The translations under genes and the position numbers were made by a program. From the NCBI RefSeq assembly GCF_004331695.1, contig NZ_SJSL01000002.1, positions 1-64,000 on the forward strand: a stretch of DNA of 64,000 nt. Reading direction: 5' to 3'. Under the pieces are notes generated by a model. It did not search any database. It was not told where the DNA came from and saw only the letters and a program-made list of their open reading frames with translations. Shown here piece after piece: positions 52,711 through 62,767 of this stretch. Position 1 is the stretch's first letter. The number at the start of each line of letters is the position of its first letter. Source of the DNA: Pedobacter psychroterrae (GTDB lineage: Bacteria; Bacteroidota; Bacteroidia; Sphingobacteriales; Sphingobacteriaceae).

Positions 52711-53162
52711 TGTTACTCTATAGGATTTCGCTTTGCAAAAGAGCATCAGATCTTAGCGGCACAGGAGCAAAATTGTTTGGAGGCAGATGGAATAGCATTG
52801 GGGTTCCGATGCTATATCTGGCAAGCAGCAGGGCACTCGCAGCGCTGGAAGTTTTGGCTCATTTGACACCGATACAAGACCCTGAGGATTTTTGCATTAC
52901 CGTTTTCGAGTTTCCTGAATCTAGTATAGAGGAAATAGCGAAGTATCTGCTGCCCGAAAACTGGAACAGCTATCCAGCACCATCTTCGCTTAAAAAGAAA
53001 GGAGATGCTTTTGTAAAAGCAAATACTTCCCTGTTGTTAAAAGTACCTTCTGCAATTGTTGAAGATGAATACAATTACATTGTCAATATCAATCATCCGC
53101 TTTTGAGCGAAGTAAAAATATTAGGTAGCAAGCCTTTTATTTTCGATAAGCGACTTCATTAA
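52710..53162 (+). CDS. RES-domain toxin (NAD+-degrading)
   Basis: The 150-residue protein carries the RES fold: YRI at the start, GGRWN (Arg26), MLYLASS (Tyr36) and ALEVLAH (Glu47), the residues that form the ADP-ribosyltransferase-like pocket. RES toxins of Xre-RES modules deplete NAD+ and stop growth. Immediate overlap with the antitoxin supports the call. Confidence 0.9.
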   Translation: MLLYRISLCKRASDLSGTGAKLFGGRWNSIGVPMLYLASSRALAALEVLAHLTPIQDPEDFCITVFEFPESSIEEIAKYLLPENWNSYPAPSSLKKKGDAFVKANTSLLLKVPSAIVEDEYNYIVNINHPLLSEVKILGSKPFIFDKRLH

Positions 53163-53186
53163 TATATTATCATGGATACGTAACGC

Positions 53187-54170
53187 CTAACTGACAAGTA
53201 GATTACATCCTCTTATATCACTGTTGTCAAAGCGTCCAAGCACTTCAAAAGAGCCATCAGGATAAAGCTTGCCAAGATCCTGGGTTGCTATAAAAGAGCA
53301 TGAGTTGATATTTGCCAGATCTATAATATTAATACCGCCCGTTTTGTCCAGTTCCAGTAATGTCAAAGGATCATTTGTATCACGAAGATTTATTTTCATC
53401 CATCCCGGACATTTGAAAATTCCTTCCCCATCTGAATAGGCTTGCGACAGAAGTTCAGTCATTCCATATTCACTATGGATTGCATTTACGCCAAATCCAT
53501 CTTTCAGTACCTGATGAAGTTCTTCTCTAACCATCTCCTTGCGTTTGCCTTTCATACCTCCAGTTTCCATAACTATTAGCTCAGGAAAATCTATCTTATA
53601 TCTTTCCACAAAATCAAGCAGGGCATACGTAACGCCCATTAAGATTGTTTTTTTTCCTTTTTCCTTTTGAAGTTGCAGTTTTTTTAAAAGATCAGCGTGG
53701 TTATTAAGATAATAGCCGCTTTCTTTATTCTTACTTTGGGATATTAATGAATCAACCATATAGATCAAAGAAGAACCGTCTCTTTCAAGATAGGAGGGGA
53801 GCAATGCTAAAAAACAGATTTCCTCTATTTGGCCATAAAAATGTTCGAATGCTGCATTAAAGCTCCTTTCATAAACAGATAGATCAGTAACAGTATGTTT
53901 ACTTTGAACCATTCCGCTAGTACCTGAGCTGCTGAATACAATTTCAGCATTGTCTGCTGAACTCAAGACGTCATGAGATTTAAAGAAAGCAATAGGCAAA
54001 TAGGGTATTTGTTTTACGGATGTTACACCATCAATATCAACTTTAAGATTAGAAATGTAATTTTTGTATACCTCACAGTTCCTTGCCTGATATTTAAAAA
54101 CTTCAATACATATTTCTTCAAATTTCTTATCGGTGAGTGTCGAAAAAATCTGATTTACTAGGTCTTTCAC
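53187..54170 (-). CDS. LuxE/PaaK-like acyl-activating protein
   Basis: The 327-residue protein resembles acyl-protein synthetase LuxE, a short relative of the AMP-forming acyl-CoA ligases. FSSSGTSG (79-86) is the phosphate-binding loop, METGGMKG and HSEYGMTELLSQAY follow, and QDLGKLYPDGSFEVLGR closes the C-terminal part. It would activate a carboxylic acid with ATP and hand the acyl group to a protein or small acceptor. There is no lux context, so the substrate is unknown. It lies on the same strand as the small membrane protein and the penicillin-acylase-like gene upstream. Confidence 0.75.
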   Translation of the reverse strand: MKDLVNQIFSTLTDKKFEEICIEVFKYQARNCEVYKNYISNLKVDIDGVTSVKQIPYLPIAFFKSHDVLSSADNAEIVFSSSGTSGMVQSKHTVTDLSVYERSFNAAFEHFYGQIEEICFLALLPSYLERDGSSLIYMVDSLISQSKNKESGYYLNNHADLLKKLQLQKEKGKKTILMGVTYALLDFVERYKIDFPELIVMETGGMKGKRKEMVREELHQVLKDGFGVNAIHSEYGMTELLSQAYSDGEGIFKCPGWMKINLRDTNDPLTLLELDKTGGINIIDLANINSCSFIATQDLGKLYPDGSFEVLGRFDNSDIRGCNLLVS

Positions 54171-54198
54171 GAATGCAAAAATACGGAACTCTTTTTAA

Positions 54199-54549
54199 TT
54201 AGGAATTGGTTTTCTTAGACAGAATAGCTTTTCTGAAGTGATACCCACAAAATCCGCTGATGCCTGCACAGAATGCACCCAGTACTGCACTCAATATCAG
54301 AATGAGCATCCAGGATCTGATTCCAAACATTTCCGCCACTCTGAGCGCAAGCAGGTGATTGTTTGGTATACTTTTAAAAAGGGCCATGCCTGTCCATAAT
54401 GCTAATATTGCAAAAAATGGGGACCATAGCGAAATCTTGCCTGTTTTACCAATTAATCCACATGTGGCAAAAGATATGACCACAATGATCCACCAGGGCA
54501 TTACCATTTGAAGCAAGAAAGAGGCGATAATAATTACAATAAAAACCAT
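54199..54549 (-). CDS. Small membrane protein of unknown function
   Basis: The 116-residue protein has three to four hydrophobic segments (FIVIIIASFLLQMVMPWWIIVVISF, FFAILALWTGMALF and ILILSAVLGAFCAGISGFCGY) and a basic C-terminus. I do not recognise the family. It lies 5 bp after the stop of the penicillin-acylase-family gene and 28 bp before the LuxE-like gene, so the three are probably one transcript. Confidence 0.65.
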   Translation of the reverse strand: MVFIVIIIASFLLQMVMPWWIIVVISFATCGLIGKTGKISLWSPFFAILALWTGMALFKSIPNNHLLALRVAEMFGIRSWMLILILSAVLGAFCAGISGFCGYHFRKAILSKKTNS

Positions 54550-54554
54550 CCTTA

Positions 54555-56993
54555 TTATTTTTTAGATATTTTCAATTTTGAAATAATTTTTGCAGAAGCG
54601 TCATCAGGAGACTTCATAAAATATAGGTCATACAGTTCCCCTTTGGCCCACACATCAATCATGTTGTCATAAAATTTGCTTCCGGGATTTCCCGACTGGC
54701 CGCCGGGAAAGACTCCATGTCCTTTTGGGTTCTTTCCAAGTTCTACCACCATTCTCCATGAAGGTCCATTTGTTTCACTCAATGCGTTGATGGTCATTTT
54801 TCCTCCACCTATCATTAATTTTTTCGACCCGAATCCCGGTATCTTCGCAAGATGTGGCACATGGGTGCCCTTTATGTTCGCCCATTCCCATGCTTTTCCA
54901 ATCGCTCCATATTTTCTTTCCAGGCTATCGCAGGTATATCCAAATGCTTCGTTCACGAGATCGTTTAAAGTTTCTTTTTGTGGTGTGTGGATATTGTCAA
55001 ACCACTTAGCGTTTGGTTCTTTTAGAATAAGTTGGACAGTCCGGTCTCTTGAAGGATAGCGCATAGGTATATCGGCTATTGTAAACTCATCGTCCCAAAT
55101 GTTATATCGTAATCGGCTATACCACATATCGAATATGCTGGCAGCAATTTCTTTTGCATCATAATGTTTATTCCATTTCGACACTATGCGATAGGCCTCT
55201 TTCTGAGTAGCATTTAGTTTTTCCTGATCGATCATCTGCAGCAGCGGATTAAGCACATTTTGTGCATGGATACTGTAGCTGTCCGTTTGCATCAGCCGGA
55301 TGCCGTCAGCAGTTGCATTGGTCATTACACTTAACCTGTTATTGATCCGCTTGGCGCGTTCATAAGGACTGAATTCCCAATTTATATAATAAGGATAGGT
55401 GGTGTCAGTAGAAGATTGATTGGCTGAGCTTACAAAATTTCTGGGTGGGTTTTTTACCGTTGGATTTTGTGAAGCAGGTATCCAGCCCTGCCAATCGTTT
55501 TTAGGATTGCTGCCGTCCAGAATATATTTTCCCTGATCTTTCCATTTTAAAGGAAATTTTCCGTTTGCAGTTATGGCGATATCATTTTCAGCAGATGCAA
55601 AAACAAAATTCTGTGCAGGTGCAGTATAATAGGTGAGTGCCATTCTGTAATCAGCGTAATTCTTTGCCCTATTTAGCACATAAAATGTTTTTAATTCATT
55701 AGATTCTTCATGGGCAATCCATTTCAAGGCATTTCCGCTAGGTATATTGCCCGACTTAGTAAAATTATCTGGTTTTTGGGTATATACCACCGGACCCTGG
55801 TGTGTATAAAAAACAGTATCAGTCACTGTTTTCCCGCCCCTTATTTTGATCTTCTCATAACGTGGTGTTGTTTTTTTCCATTCATTGTTGTACCAGTATT
55901 CATTATGTGAGCTATCCTTAAATTTAATTTGATAAAAATCCAGGACATCTGCCGCCACATTGGTTACTCCCCATGCAATATGCTGGTTAAAACCTATTAT
56001 TATTCCCGGAGCACCTGGGAGTGAAACCCCATATGCATTCAGCCCTGGGGTGTGCAGCTGTATCTGGTACCAGATAGAAGGTAACGTTAGGTCCAGATGG
56101 GGGTCATTTGCCAGAATTGGGTATCCGGATGCAGTCTTAGCACCAGATATGGCCCAGTTATTACTTCCTATGCCTTCTTCTTTTTGCTTTGTCTGAATAT
56201 CAGAATTACCCAGTTCTTCTTCTGTGTCCGGTTCATAGGGGGGAATCAGCGGATTAAAATCCCATTTAGTACCTGCAGGAATAATGGGGTCTTCATTAAA
56301 TGGATAGTCGGGAAACAGATCTTTTACTATTTCTTTCCCAAATTTCTTTCTGATATTGGTCATGTAAAATTCGTCAGAACCCATTGCCAGCACGGCCGAC
56401 ATTTGCTTTAATAGCAATGCGCATTTTATCGGTGTCCATTCTTCAGGTTCAAAATCGAGTAATTTGTATTCGATTGGTAATTTTGCTTTGCTTAAAGAAC
56501 GTATGTAAGCATTGATCCCGGCTGTATAGGCATTGATCATCCGCTTTGATTCGGGATCTTTCATCATGCCCTCAAGAGATTTTTCTGCTCCATAAACCAT
56601 GCCCATCCTTCTCTGATATTTATCCAGTTCAATCGCCTTTTGACCAACTACCTCACATAGACGGCCTGCGGCAAACCGTGTCTGAAAATCCATCTGCCAC
56701 AAACGGTGCATTGCCGTAACATATCCCTGAGCGAAATAGACGTCGTGGTCATTTTGAGCGAAAATATGCGGAATCATTCTGTCATCAAATGAAATGTCTA
56801 CCTCTTTTGTCATTCCCTTCAGGGAAATTTTCTTATTTGGTTTCAAGGAAGTGCTTTCTGCATTTTGCCAAAACCCTGTGAAGGGATTGAGAAATTTAAG
56901 AAGTGGTGGTGTGTTGCCAAATTTTGTATTGAGAGAATATGCCAGCAGGATTGGTATAATTATACAAACTGCTGCTTTTGTTTTATTTATCAT
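54555..56993 (-). CDS. Penicillin acylase family (Ntn hydrolase, S45) protein
   Basis: This 812-residue precursor belongs to the group of penicillin G acylase and N-acyl-homoserine-lactone acylases. An N-terminal membrane or signal segment (KAAVCIIIPILLAYSLNTKFG) is followed by the alpha chain, a linker and the beta chain starting at Ser277 of GSNNWAISG, the autoproteolytic and catalytic nucleophile. Then come NDPHLDLTLPSIWYQI and FVFASAENDIAITANGKFPLK, conserved in the family. It probably acts in the periplasm, cutting an acyl group from an amide. The true substrate is not known. Confidence 0.88.
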   Translation of the reverse strand: MINKTKAAVCIIIPILLAYSLNTKFGNTPPLLKFLNPFTGFWQNAESTSLKPNKKISLKGMTKEVDISFDDRMIPHIFAQNDHDVYFAQGYVTAMHRLWQMDFQTRFAAGRLCEVVGQKAIELDKYQRRMGMVYGAEKSLEGMMKDPESKRMINAYTAGINAYIRSLSKAKLPIEYKLLDFEPEEWTPIKCALLLKQMSAVLAMGSDEFYMTNIRKKFGKEIVKDLFPDYPFNEDPIIPAGTKWDFNPLIPPYEPDTEEELGNSDIQTKQKEEGIGSNNWAISGAKTASGYPILANDPHLDLTLPSIWYQIQLHTPGLNAYGVSLPGAPGIIIGFNQHIAWGVTNVAADVLDFYQIKFKDSSHNEYWYNNEWKKTTPRYEKIKIRGGKTVTDTVFYTHQGPVVYTQKPDNFTKSGNIPSGNALKWIAHEESNELKTFYVLNRAKNYADYRMALTYYTAPAQNFVFASAENDIAITANGKFPLKWKDQGKYILDGSNPKNDWQGWIPASQNPTVKNPPRNFVSSANQSSTDTTYPYYINWEFSPYERAKRINNRLSVMTNATADGIRLMQTDSYSIHAQNVLNPLLQMIDQEKLNATQKEAYRIVSKWNKHYDAKEIAASIFDMWYSRLRYNIWDDEFTIADIPMRYPSRDRTVQLILKEPNAKWFDNIHTPQKETLNDLVNEAFGYTCDSLERKYGAIGKAWEWANIKGTHVPHLAKIPGFGSKKLMIGGGKMTINALSETNGPSWRMVVELGKNPKGHGVFPGGQSGNPGSKFYDNMIDVWAKGELYDLYFMKSPDDASAKIISKLKISKK

Positions 56994-57120
56994 AACCCAT
57001 TTAATGCATTAAGTCCTGTAAACTAAAATGTTTGGTTTTCGCCTTTGCAATTTAACATAAAAGTTAAGTCAAACACAATGAAAATTAGATTTTGTAAATG
57101 AAATATTAATCAAAATAGAG

Positions 57121-57151
57121 TTTGGATAACTGAAAAAATGTGTTAGATTTA
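57121..57151 (+). promoter_or_regulatory. Promoter of the TonB-dependent receptor gene
   Basis: TTTG (57121-57124) and TAGATTTA (57144-57151) are 19 bp apart; the -7 box differs from TAnnTTTG only in its last base. The start would lie near 57158, giving a leader of about 26 nt. Confidence 0.55.
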
Positions 57152-57183
57152 TGATGATGTTAACCAACTATAAATCTTAATAT

Positions 57184-60108
57184 ATGAGCAAAACTTTTAC
57201 AAAAGCGATCTTTACACTTCTTTTGCTATGCTTCACAGGGCTGATAGTCAGAGCACAGAGTGTACTAATTAGTGGTACTGTCAGGGACAATGCAACAAAT
57301 GCGCCGATACCTGGTGTTGGGATTACAGTTAAAGGCAAAACCGCAGGTACTGCTACAGACAATAGTGGTAAATATTCTTTTACAACCACTGAAAAAGCCC
57401 CGTTCACCATTGTCATCTCCTATGTTGGTTACACATCAATAGAGAAGGAAATTACTAGAAGCATTTCTAATCTTGATTTTAGATTGGAATCAGCTACAAT
57501 CCTCGGAAATGAGGTAGTAATTTCAGCATCCAGAACCCCGGAACGAATCCTTGAATCGCCAGTATCTATAGAGCGGATGGGACAGGCGGCCATCAGGGAA
57601 CAGGCCGCACCTTCTTTTTATGACGCGCTGATCAATATGAAAGGCGTGGAGATAAGTACCCAAAGCCTTACCTTTAAATCGATCAATACCAGAGGGTTCA
57701 ATTCTAATGGTAACGTCCGCTTTAATCAATATGTAGATGGTATGGACAATCAGGCCCCGGGACTAAACTTCTCGGTGGGCAATATAATAGGCCTTTCAGA
57801 TCTCGATGTAGACAATGTCGAATTGTTGCCGGGCGCATCTTCTGCTTTATATGGTGCGGGTGGTATCAATGGTACGATGCTGATGAACTCTAAAAACCCT
57901 TTCGACTATCAAGGCGTAAGTTTCCAGTACAAAACCGGGTTGAACCACGTAAACGACAACAGTACCGGCGTTCAGCCATATAATCAGTTTGACGCCCGTT
58001 TAGCCAAATCCTGGAACAATAAATTCGGTGTCAAGGCCAGTTTTTCCTACCTGAAAGCAGAAGACTGGTATGCCAGTGATACCAGAAACTTTGACCGGAA
58101 AAATAACGTTGTGAAATCCGGTGACCGTACATCAGATCCGAACTATGACGGGATCAACGTCTACGGTGATGAGGTAAGCCAGAACATGAGGAACATCACG
58201 CAGGGAAGTATTGAGCCTGGTATCCGTCAGCGTATTCTGGCCGCTTCAGGTGGAGCGTTTGATCCGAGGGCAGCCCTGAGTAATGTGCCGGCCAATGCTA
58301 CCTATCCGAGTTATTTAGCGTTCATTAGTCAAAATGTACCTGCGCCGCTGCAAGCAGCTGCGGGGCAATATCTGCCATTTTTCTATGGTCTGAGGAACCC
58401 ATCCGCAATGCCAGACCAATTTATATCCAGAGATGGTTATAGTGAGGCCAACCTGGTTGACTACAATGCCAGTTCTTTGAAATTGTCCGGTGCAGCGCAT
58501 TACAAATTCAACAACAACCTAGAAGCAATTGCACAGGCAAACTGGGGTACAGGTACTTCAGTATATACCGGTACGGAGCGCTACTCACTGCGCAATTTCA
58601 ATATTGGACAGTACAAACTGGAACTAAAAGGTAAAGACTTCTTCCTGAGGGGTTATACTACACAGGAACGTTCTGGTGATTCTTACATCGCTGCAGTGTT
58701 AGGTCTTTCTATCAATGAGGTGTCTAGTCCCAATTCTGCTTGGTTTCCAGCTTATATCGGTAACTACGTAGGTGCGAGCGTGCAGGGCGCAAGCAGTGAG
58801 GCTGCCCATGCGGCAGGCAGAGCAGCGGCGAATGCCAGCGGAAATGGAAGGTTTGCAGCCGGCTCACCAGAGTTTAATGCCGCCAAAGAGCAGATTATGA
58901 ATACCAATATCAGCTCCACCAGTATCAATGATGCAGACCCTACCAAAAGTATATATGGTGCCCGGTTTGATGATAAAACCAATTTGTACCACTACGAAGG
59001 AATGTACAATTTTACCAATTTCCTTAACAATGTAGTTGAATTGCAGGTAGGTGCTTCGTCAAGGTTATATCAATTGAGATCTAACGGAACCATCTTCGAT
59101 GATCAAAACAGAGAAATCGACATCAATGAATATGGCGCTTTTGCGCAACTAGGCAAGAAGTTGTTAAATGATAAGTTGAAACTGACTTTAGCAGGCCGTT
59201 TCGACAAGAGCACCAATTTTGAAGGACGTTTTACGCCGAGGATTGCTGCGGTATTTACCGTAGCGGAAAACAACAACATCCGTGCGTCTTACCAAACCGG
59301 TTACCGTAACCCGACCACTCAAAATCAGTACATCGACCTATCGGTATTGGGTGGGCAGTCAAGACTTATCGGTGGTATTCCAGAGAGCCTAAATAAATAT
59401 GACTTATATAATAACAAAGGTGTGTTAAGAAAAGATTACAATGCCTTTCTTGCATCTGCGGCATCTGGCACACCCAATCCAGCCCTGTTGGTACCTTATA
59501 CCTTCGACTCCGAGGGGTTGCGCCCAGAAAGTGTTCAGTCTTTTGAATTGGGGTACAAAGGTTTGGTCAATAATAAATTGTTGATCGATGCGTATGGCTA
59601 TTACAATACTTATTCTGATTTTATAACTGCAATTACCTTATTCAGACCTTCCACAGGAACTGGCAGCTATAGCATGCCGGTGAATGCACGGGGCGAAGTC
59701 AATACCTATGGCGCGGCATTGGGCGTCGATTACCTTATCGGAAAATATACGGTAACGGGTAACGTATCGTACAACCAGATTGGCGACCTTCCGGCCGACT
59801 ATGATAATGATTTCAATACACCGACCGTACGTTACAACTTAGGACTTAGCAACCGGGAGATCGTGAAAAATTTCGGCTTTAATGTTCAGTATCGCTGGCA
59901 GGATGGATACAACTGGTTCTCTTCTTTTGCCGCCGGACCAATACCAGCCTTCTCTACCGTAGATGCGCAGGTGAACTTCAAGATTCCGGCTTACAAGTCG
60001 GTGATTAAAGTTGGCGGGTCCAACTTGCTCAATAGTTATTACAGCACCTCGTTTGGTAACCCTGAAGCAGGTGGTCTATATTATGTGTCGCTGACCTATA
60101 ATCCATAA
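57184..60108 (+). CDS. TonB-dependent outer membrane receptor with carboxypeptidase-like domain
   Basis: The 974-residue protein has a signal peptide ending at VRA (near 24), then a carboxypeptidase-D-like regulatory domain (VLISGTVRDNATNAPIPGVGITVKG) of about 80 residues. The plug domain (SPVSIERMGQAAIREQAAP ... INTRGFNSNGN) and the 22-strand barrel follow, ending in YYVSLTYNP. It imports a ligand using TonB. No SusD gene follows, so it is not a standard SusCD pair; the ligand may be an oligosaccharide or another nutrient. It has a separate promoter and terminator, so it is a single-gene unit. Confidence 0.9.
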   Translation: MSKTFTKAIFTLLLLCFTGLIVRAQSVLISGTVRDNATNAPIPGVGITVKGKTAGTATDNSGKYSFTTTEKAPFTIVISYVGYTSIEKEITRSISNLDFRLESATILGNEVVISASRTPERILESPVSIERMGQAAIREQAAPSFYDALINMKGVEISTQSLTFKSINTRGFNSNGNVRFNQYVDGMDNQAPGLNFSVGNIIGLSDLDVDNVELLPGASSALYGAGGINGTMLMNSKNPFDYQGVSFQYKTGLNHVNDNSTGVQPYNQFDARLAKSWNNKFGVKASFSYLKAEDWYASDTRNFDRKNNVVKSGDRTSDPNYDGINVYGDEVSQNMRNITQGSIEPGIRQRILAASGGAFDPRAALSNVPANATYPSYLAFISQNVPAPLQAAAGQYLPFFYGLRNPSAMPDQFISRDGYSEANLVDYNASSLKLSGAAHYKFNNNLEAIAQANWGTGTSVYTGTERYSLRNFNIGQYKLELKGKDFFLRGYTTQERSGDSYIAAVLGLSINEVSSPNSAWFPAYIGNYVGASVQGASSEAAHAAGRAAANASGNGRFAAGSPEFNAAKEQIMNTNISSTSINDADPTKSIYGARFDDKTNLYHYEGMYNFTNFLNNVVELQVGASSRLYQLRSNGTIFDDQNREIDINEYGAFAQLGKKLLNDKLKLTLAGRFDKSTNFEGRFTPRIAAVFTVAENNNIRASYQTGYRNPTTQNQYIDLSVLGGQSRLIGGIPESLNKYDLYNNKGVLRKDYNAFLASAASGTPNPALLVPYTFDSEGLRPESVQSFELGYKGLVNNKLLIDAYGYYNTYSDFITAITLFRPSTGTGSYSMPVNARGEVNTYGAALGVDYLIGKYTVTGNVSYNQIGDLPADYDNDFNTPTVRYNLGLSNREIVKNFGFNVQYRWQDGYNWFSSFAAGPIPAFSTVDAQVNFKIPAYKSVIKVGGSNLLNSYYSTSFGNPEAGGLYYVSLTYNP

Positions 60109-60127
60109 TCTTTGACATAATAATTTT

Positions 60128-60164
60128 AAAGCCGTCGCGCAACATACACCGCGACGGCTTTTTT
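60128..60164 (+). terminator. Rho-independent terminator of the receptor gene
   Basis: GCCGTCGCG (60131-60139) pairs with CGCGACGGC (60150-60158), extended by flanking A and T bases, followed by a T run. Confidence 0.88.
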
Positions 60165-60286
60165 ATTGAATAAAGCTTTTCTTTTAAACAATTTTTTAAC
60201 ACCTTAGTTGTACAAACTACACGAAGTAAGTCATGAAGCTTTTTATCGATCACGTTTTGTAATAAACTCACATATAAGAGAATTAA

Positions 60287-62767
60287 ATGGAAGAACTACA
60301 TCCTGAAGAAAACAACAATAAAGAAGAAATCGCAAAAGATATAATTTTAGAGGCCGAGGTTGATGAAACGGTTCAACATCTCAACAATCCGGTTACTGAT
60401 CTTAAGCCAATCGTAAAAAAATACTTAAGCTCCGTACAAAAGGTAATTGCCGATGGCAATAAATTCTTTTTTGCGGACGGCAGTGCCAAGGTGGAGGTAA
60501 GGGTGGTAAGCGATGAAATTATCAGGGTCAGACTTGCACCACATGGTGTTTTTCTGGAGGATTTTTCTTACGCAGTCCCGGTCGTGGATCAGAAGGTTAC
60601 TACATTTAAACTGGAAGAACTGCAGGATTATTATGCCGTATCTACCAATACCATAACCTGCAAGATACGGAAAAGTGATTTCTATATCTCTTTTGTCGAT
60701 AACCAGAGCCAGATGGTGATGAGTGAGGATGCTGTTCCGATGCACTGGGAAGAAAATATTGAATTTGGTGGTTATTATGTTTATGCAACCAAAAAGTGTC
60801 AGGCTGAAGAAAACTTTTTTGGATTAGGGGATAAGTCGGGCAATATGAACCTGCGTGGCCGCCACTTCCAAAACTGGAATACGGATGCTTATTCGTTTGG
60901 CTGGGATCAGGATCCCTTATATCGTACCATTCCTTTCTATACAGGTGTTCACCAACAGGCAGCATATGGGATATTCTTCGACAATACCTTTCGCTCATAT
61001 TTTGATTTTGCAAGGGAGGATAATGATAAGACCAGTTTCTGGGCTGATGGCGGTGAACTGCAATATTATTATATCCACGGTCCGCATATGATGGATGTGG
61101 TAAAAAGATATCAAACCCTCACAGGTACCCATCCCATGCCTCCTAAATGGGCTTTAGGCTATCACCAGTGCAGGTGGAGTTATTATCCTGAAAAGAAAGT
61201 AAAGGAAATTGCCGATGGTTTCAGATCAAGGAATATTCCTTGTGATGCGATCTACCTGGATATAGATTATATGGACGGCTACCGTTGCTTTACCTGGAAC
61301 AAAAGCCATTTCCCCGATCCTAAGCGAATGATTAAGGAACTTGCTAATGATGGTTTCAAGACCGTTGTGATGATAGATCCGGGGATCAAGGTCGACGATA
61401 ACTACTGGGTTTTTAAAGAAGGAAAAGAAAACAACTATTTCTGCCGCCGCAGTGATGACTACTTTATGGAAGGTCATGTATGGCCGGGAAGATGCCAGTT
61501 TCCTGACTTTACCAATCCGGCAGTAAGAGATTGGTGGGGGAATTTATACAAAGAGCTGGTTGATATAGGGGTGGCGGGCGTATGGAATGATATGAATGAA
61601 CCTGCGGTATTCGGATCAGGTACTTTTCCAAATGACGTAAGGCACAATTATGACGGTTACCGTGGTTCCCATCGCAAGGCACACAATGTGTATGGCATGC
61701 AGATGGTGCGCTCTACTTACGATGGACTAAAGAAATTAATGCGCAACAAGCGTCCGTTTACCATTACCCGTGCGGGTTATTCTGGTATGCAACGTTACGG
61801 ATGTGTATGGACTGGGGACAACGTGGCCACTTGGGAACACCTTAAAATAGGTAATATCCAATGTCAGCGTATGTCGATCTCCGGAGTTCCTTTCTGTGGA
61901 ACAGATATAGGTGGCTTTAGCGGAGAGCCGGATGCAGAATTATTTACCAGATGGATACAGTTGGGTACATTCTCTCCGTTTATGCGTGCACACTCTGCTG
62001 GTGATACTGCCGAGAGAGAACCATGGAGTTTTGGTGAGCCATACACCAGTATCAACAGAACTTACATAGAATTACGATACCGTTTGCTTCCATATCTTTA
62101 TTCCGTATTCTGGGAGCATCACCGTTACGGATTCCCGATCCTTAGGCCTTTAGTAATGCTGGATCAGGAAAACGTAAGCAATAGCTATCGTCAGGATGAA
62201 TTTACTTTTGGCGATAAGATCCTGGTATGTCCGGTTCTGGAGCAAGGTGCAACTTCAAGACAAGTATACTTGCCTAAAGGTAAGTGGTATAACTTCTGGA
62301 CACATGAAATACTGGACGGTGAGAGTGAACACAAAATTGCTACCCCGCTAGATCATATGCCTTTGTTTGTAAGGGCAGGATCTGTCATTCCTGAATATCC
62401 GGTAATGCAATATGTGGGTGAAAAGGATGTTGATGAAGTAAAATTGAATGTGTATTTTTCTGATTACGAGGTAAATTCATTCCTGTTCGAAGACCATGGG
62501 GATACATTTGCTTACGAACAGGACATCTATTCGGAGAAAAAATTCATCGTTAAAGGTACTTCAGCAGCGCTGACCATCGAGCAGACCAGAGATGGTTTGT
62601 ATACACCCAACTATGCGTTGTATAACTACAATGTAGTTGGCCTGCCATTTAAAGTAAGTAAGATCTATGTCGACGAAAAAGAGGTGGCTGATTTTACCAT
62701 TGATGAACTCGGTTGCCTGCATTTTAAGTCCAATAAAAATTTCACCACTATAAAAATAACCAACTAA
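60287..62767 (+). CDS. GH31 alpha-glucosidase (cytoplasmic)
   Basis: The 826-residue enzyme has no signal peptide. After an acidic N-terminal extension of about 40 residues come the GH31 N-terminal beta domain (FFGLGDKSGNMNLRGRHFQNWNTDAY) and the TIM barrel. The nucleophile is Asp435 in GVWNDMNEP, and WTGDNVATWEHLK and FCGTDIGGFSGEP follow. HRYGFPILRPLV leads into the C-terminal beta domains. It releases glucose from alpha-glucan ends. Its stop overlaps the glgB start by one base, pointing to a glycogen or maltodextrin role inside the cell. Confidence 0.92.
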   Translation: MEELHPEENNNKEEIAKDIILEAEVDETVQHLNNPVTDLKPIVKKYLSSVQKVIADGNKFFFADGSAKVEVRVVSDEIIRVRLAPHGVFLEDFSYAVPVVDQKVTTFKLEELQDYYAVSTNTITCKIRKSDFYISFVDNQSQMVMSEDAVPMHWEENIEFGGYYVYATKKCQAEENFFGLGDKSGNMNLRGRHFQNWNTDAYSFGWDQDPLYRTIPFYTGVHQQAAYGIFFDNTFRSYFDFAREDNDKTSFWADGGELQYYYIHGPHMMDVVKRYQTLTGTHPMPPKWALGYHQCRWSYYPEKKVKEIADGFRSRNIPCDAIYLDIDYMDGYRCFTWNKSHFPDPKRMIKELANDGFKTVVMIDPGIKVDDNYWVFKEGKENNYFCRRSDDYFMEGHVWPGRCQFPDFTNPAVRDWWGNLYKELVDIGVAGVWNDMNEPAVFGSGTFPNDVRHNYDGYRGSHRKAHNVYGMQMVRSTYDGLKKLMRNKRPFTITRAGYSGMQRYGCVWTGDNVATWEHLKIGNIQCQRMSISGVPFCGTDIGGFSGEPDAELFTRWIQLGTFSPFMRAHSAGDTAEREPWSFGEPYTSINRTYIELRYRLLPYLYSVFWEHHRYGFPILRPLVMLDQENVSNSYRQDEFTFGDKILVCPVLEQGATSRQVYLPKGKWYNFWTHEILDGESEHKIATPLDHMPLFVRAGSVIPEYPVMQYVGEKDVDEVKLNVYFSDYEVNSFLFEDHGDTFAYEQDIYSEKKFIVKGTSAALTIEQTRDGLYTPNYALYNYNVVGLPFKVSKIYVDEKEVADFTIDELGCLHFKSNKNFTTIKITN

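Noticed and set aside
57184..60108. Reading the TonB receptor as SusC of a SusCD pair
   Set aside because: No SusD-like lipoprotein follows; a terminator ends the gene and the next gene is a cytoplasmic GH31.
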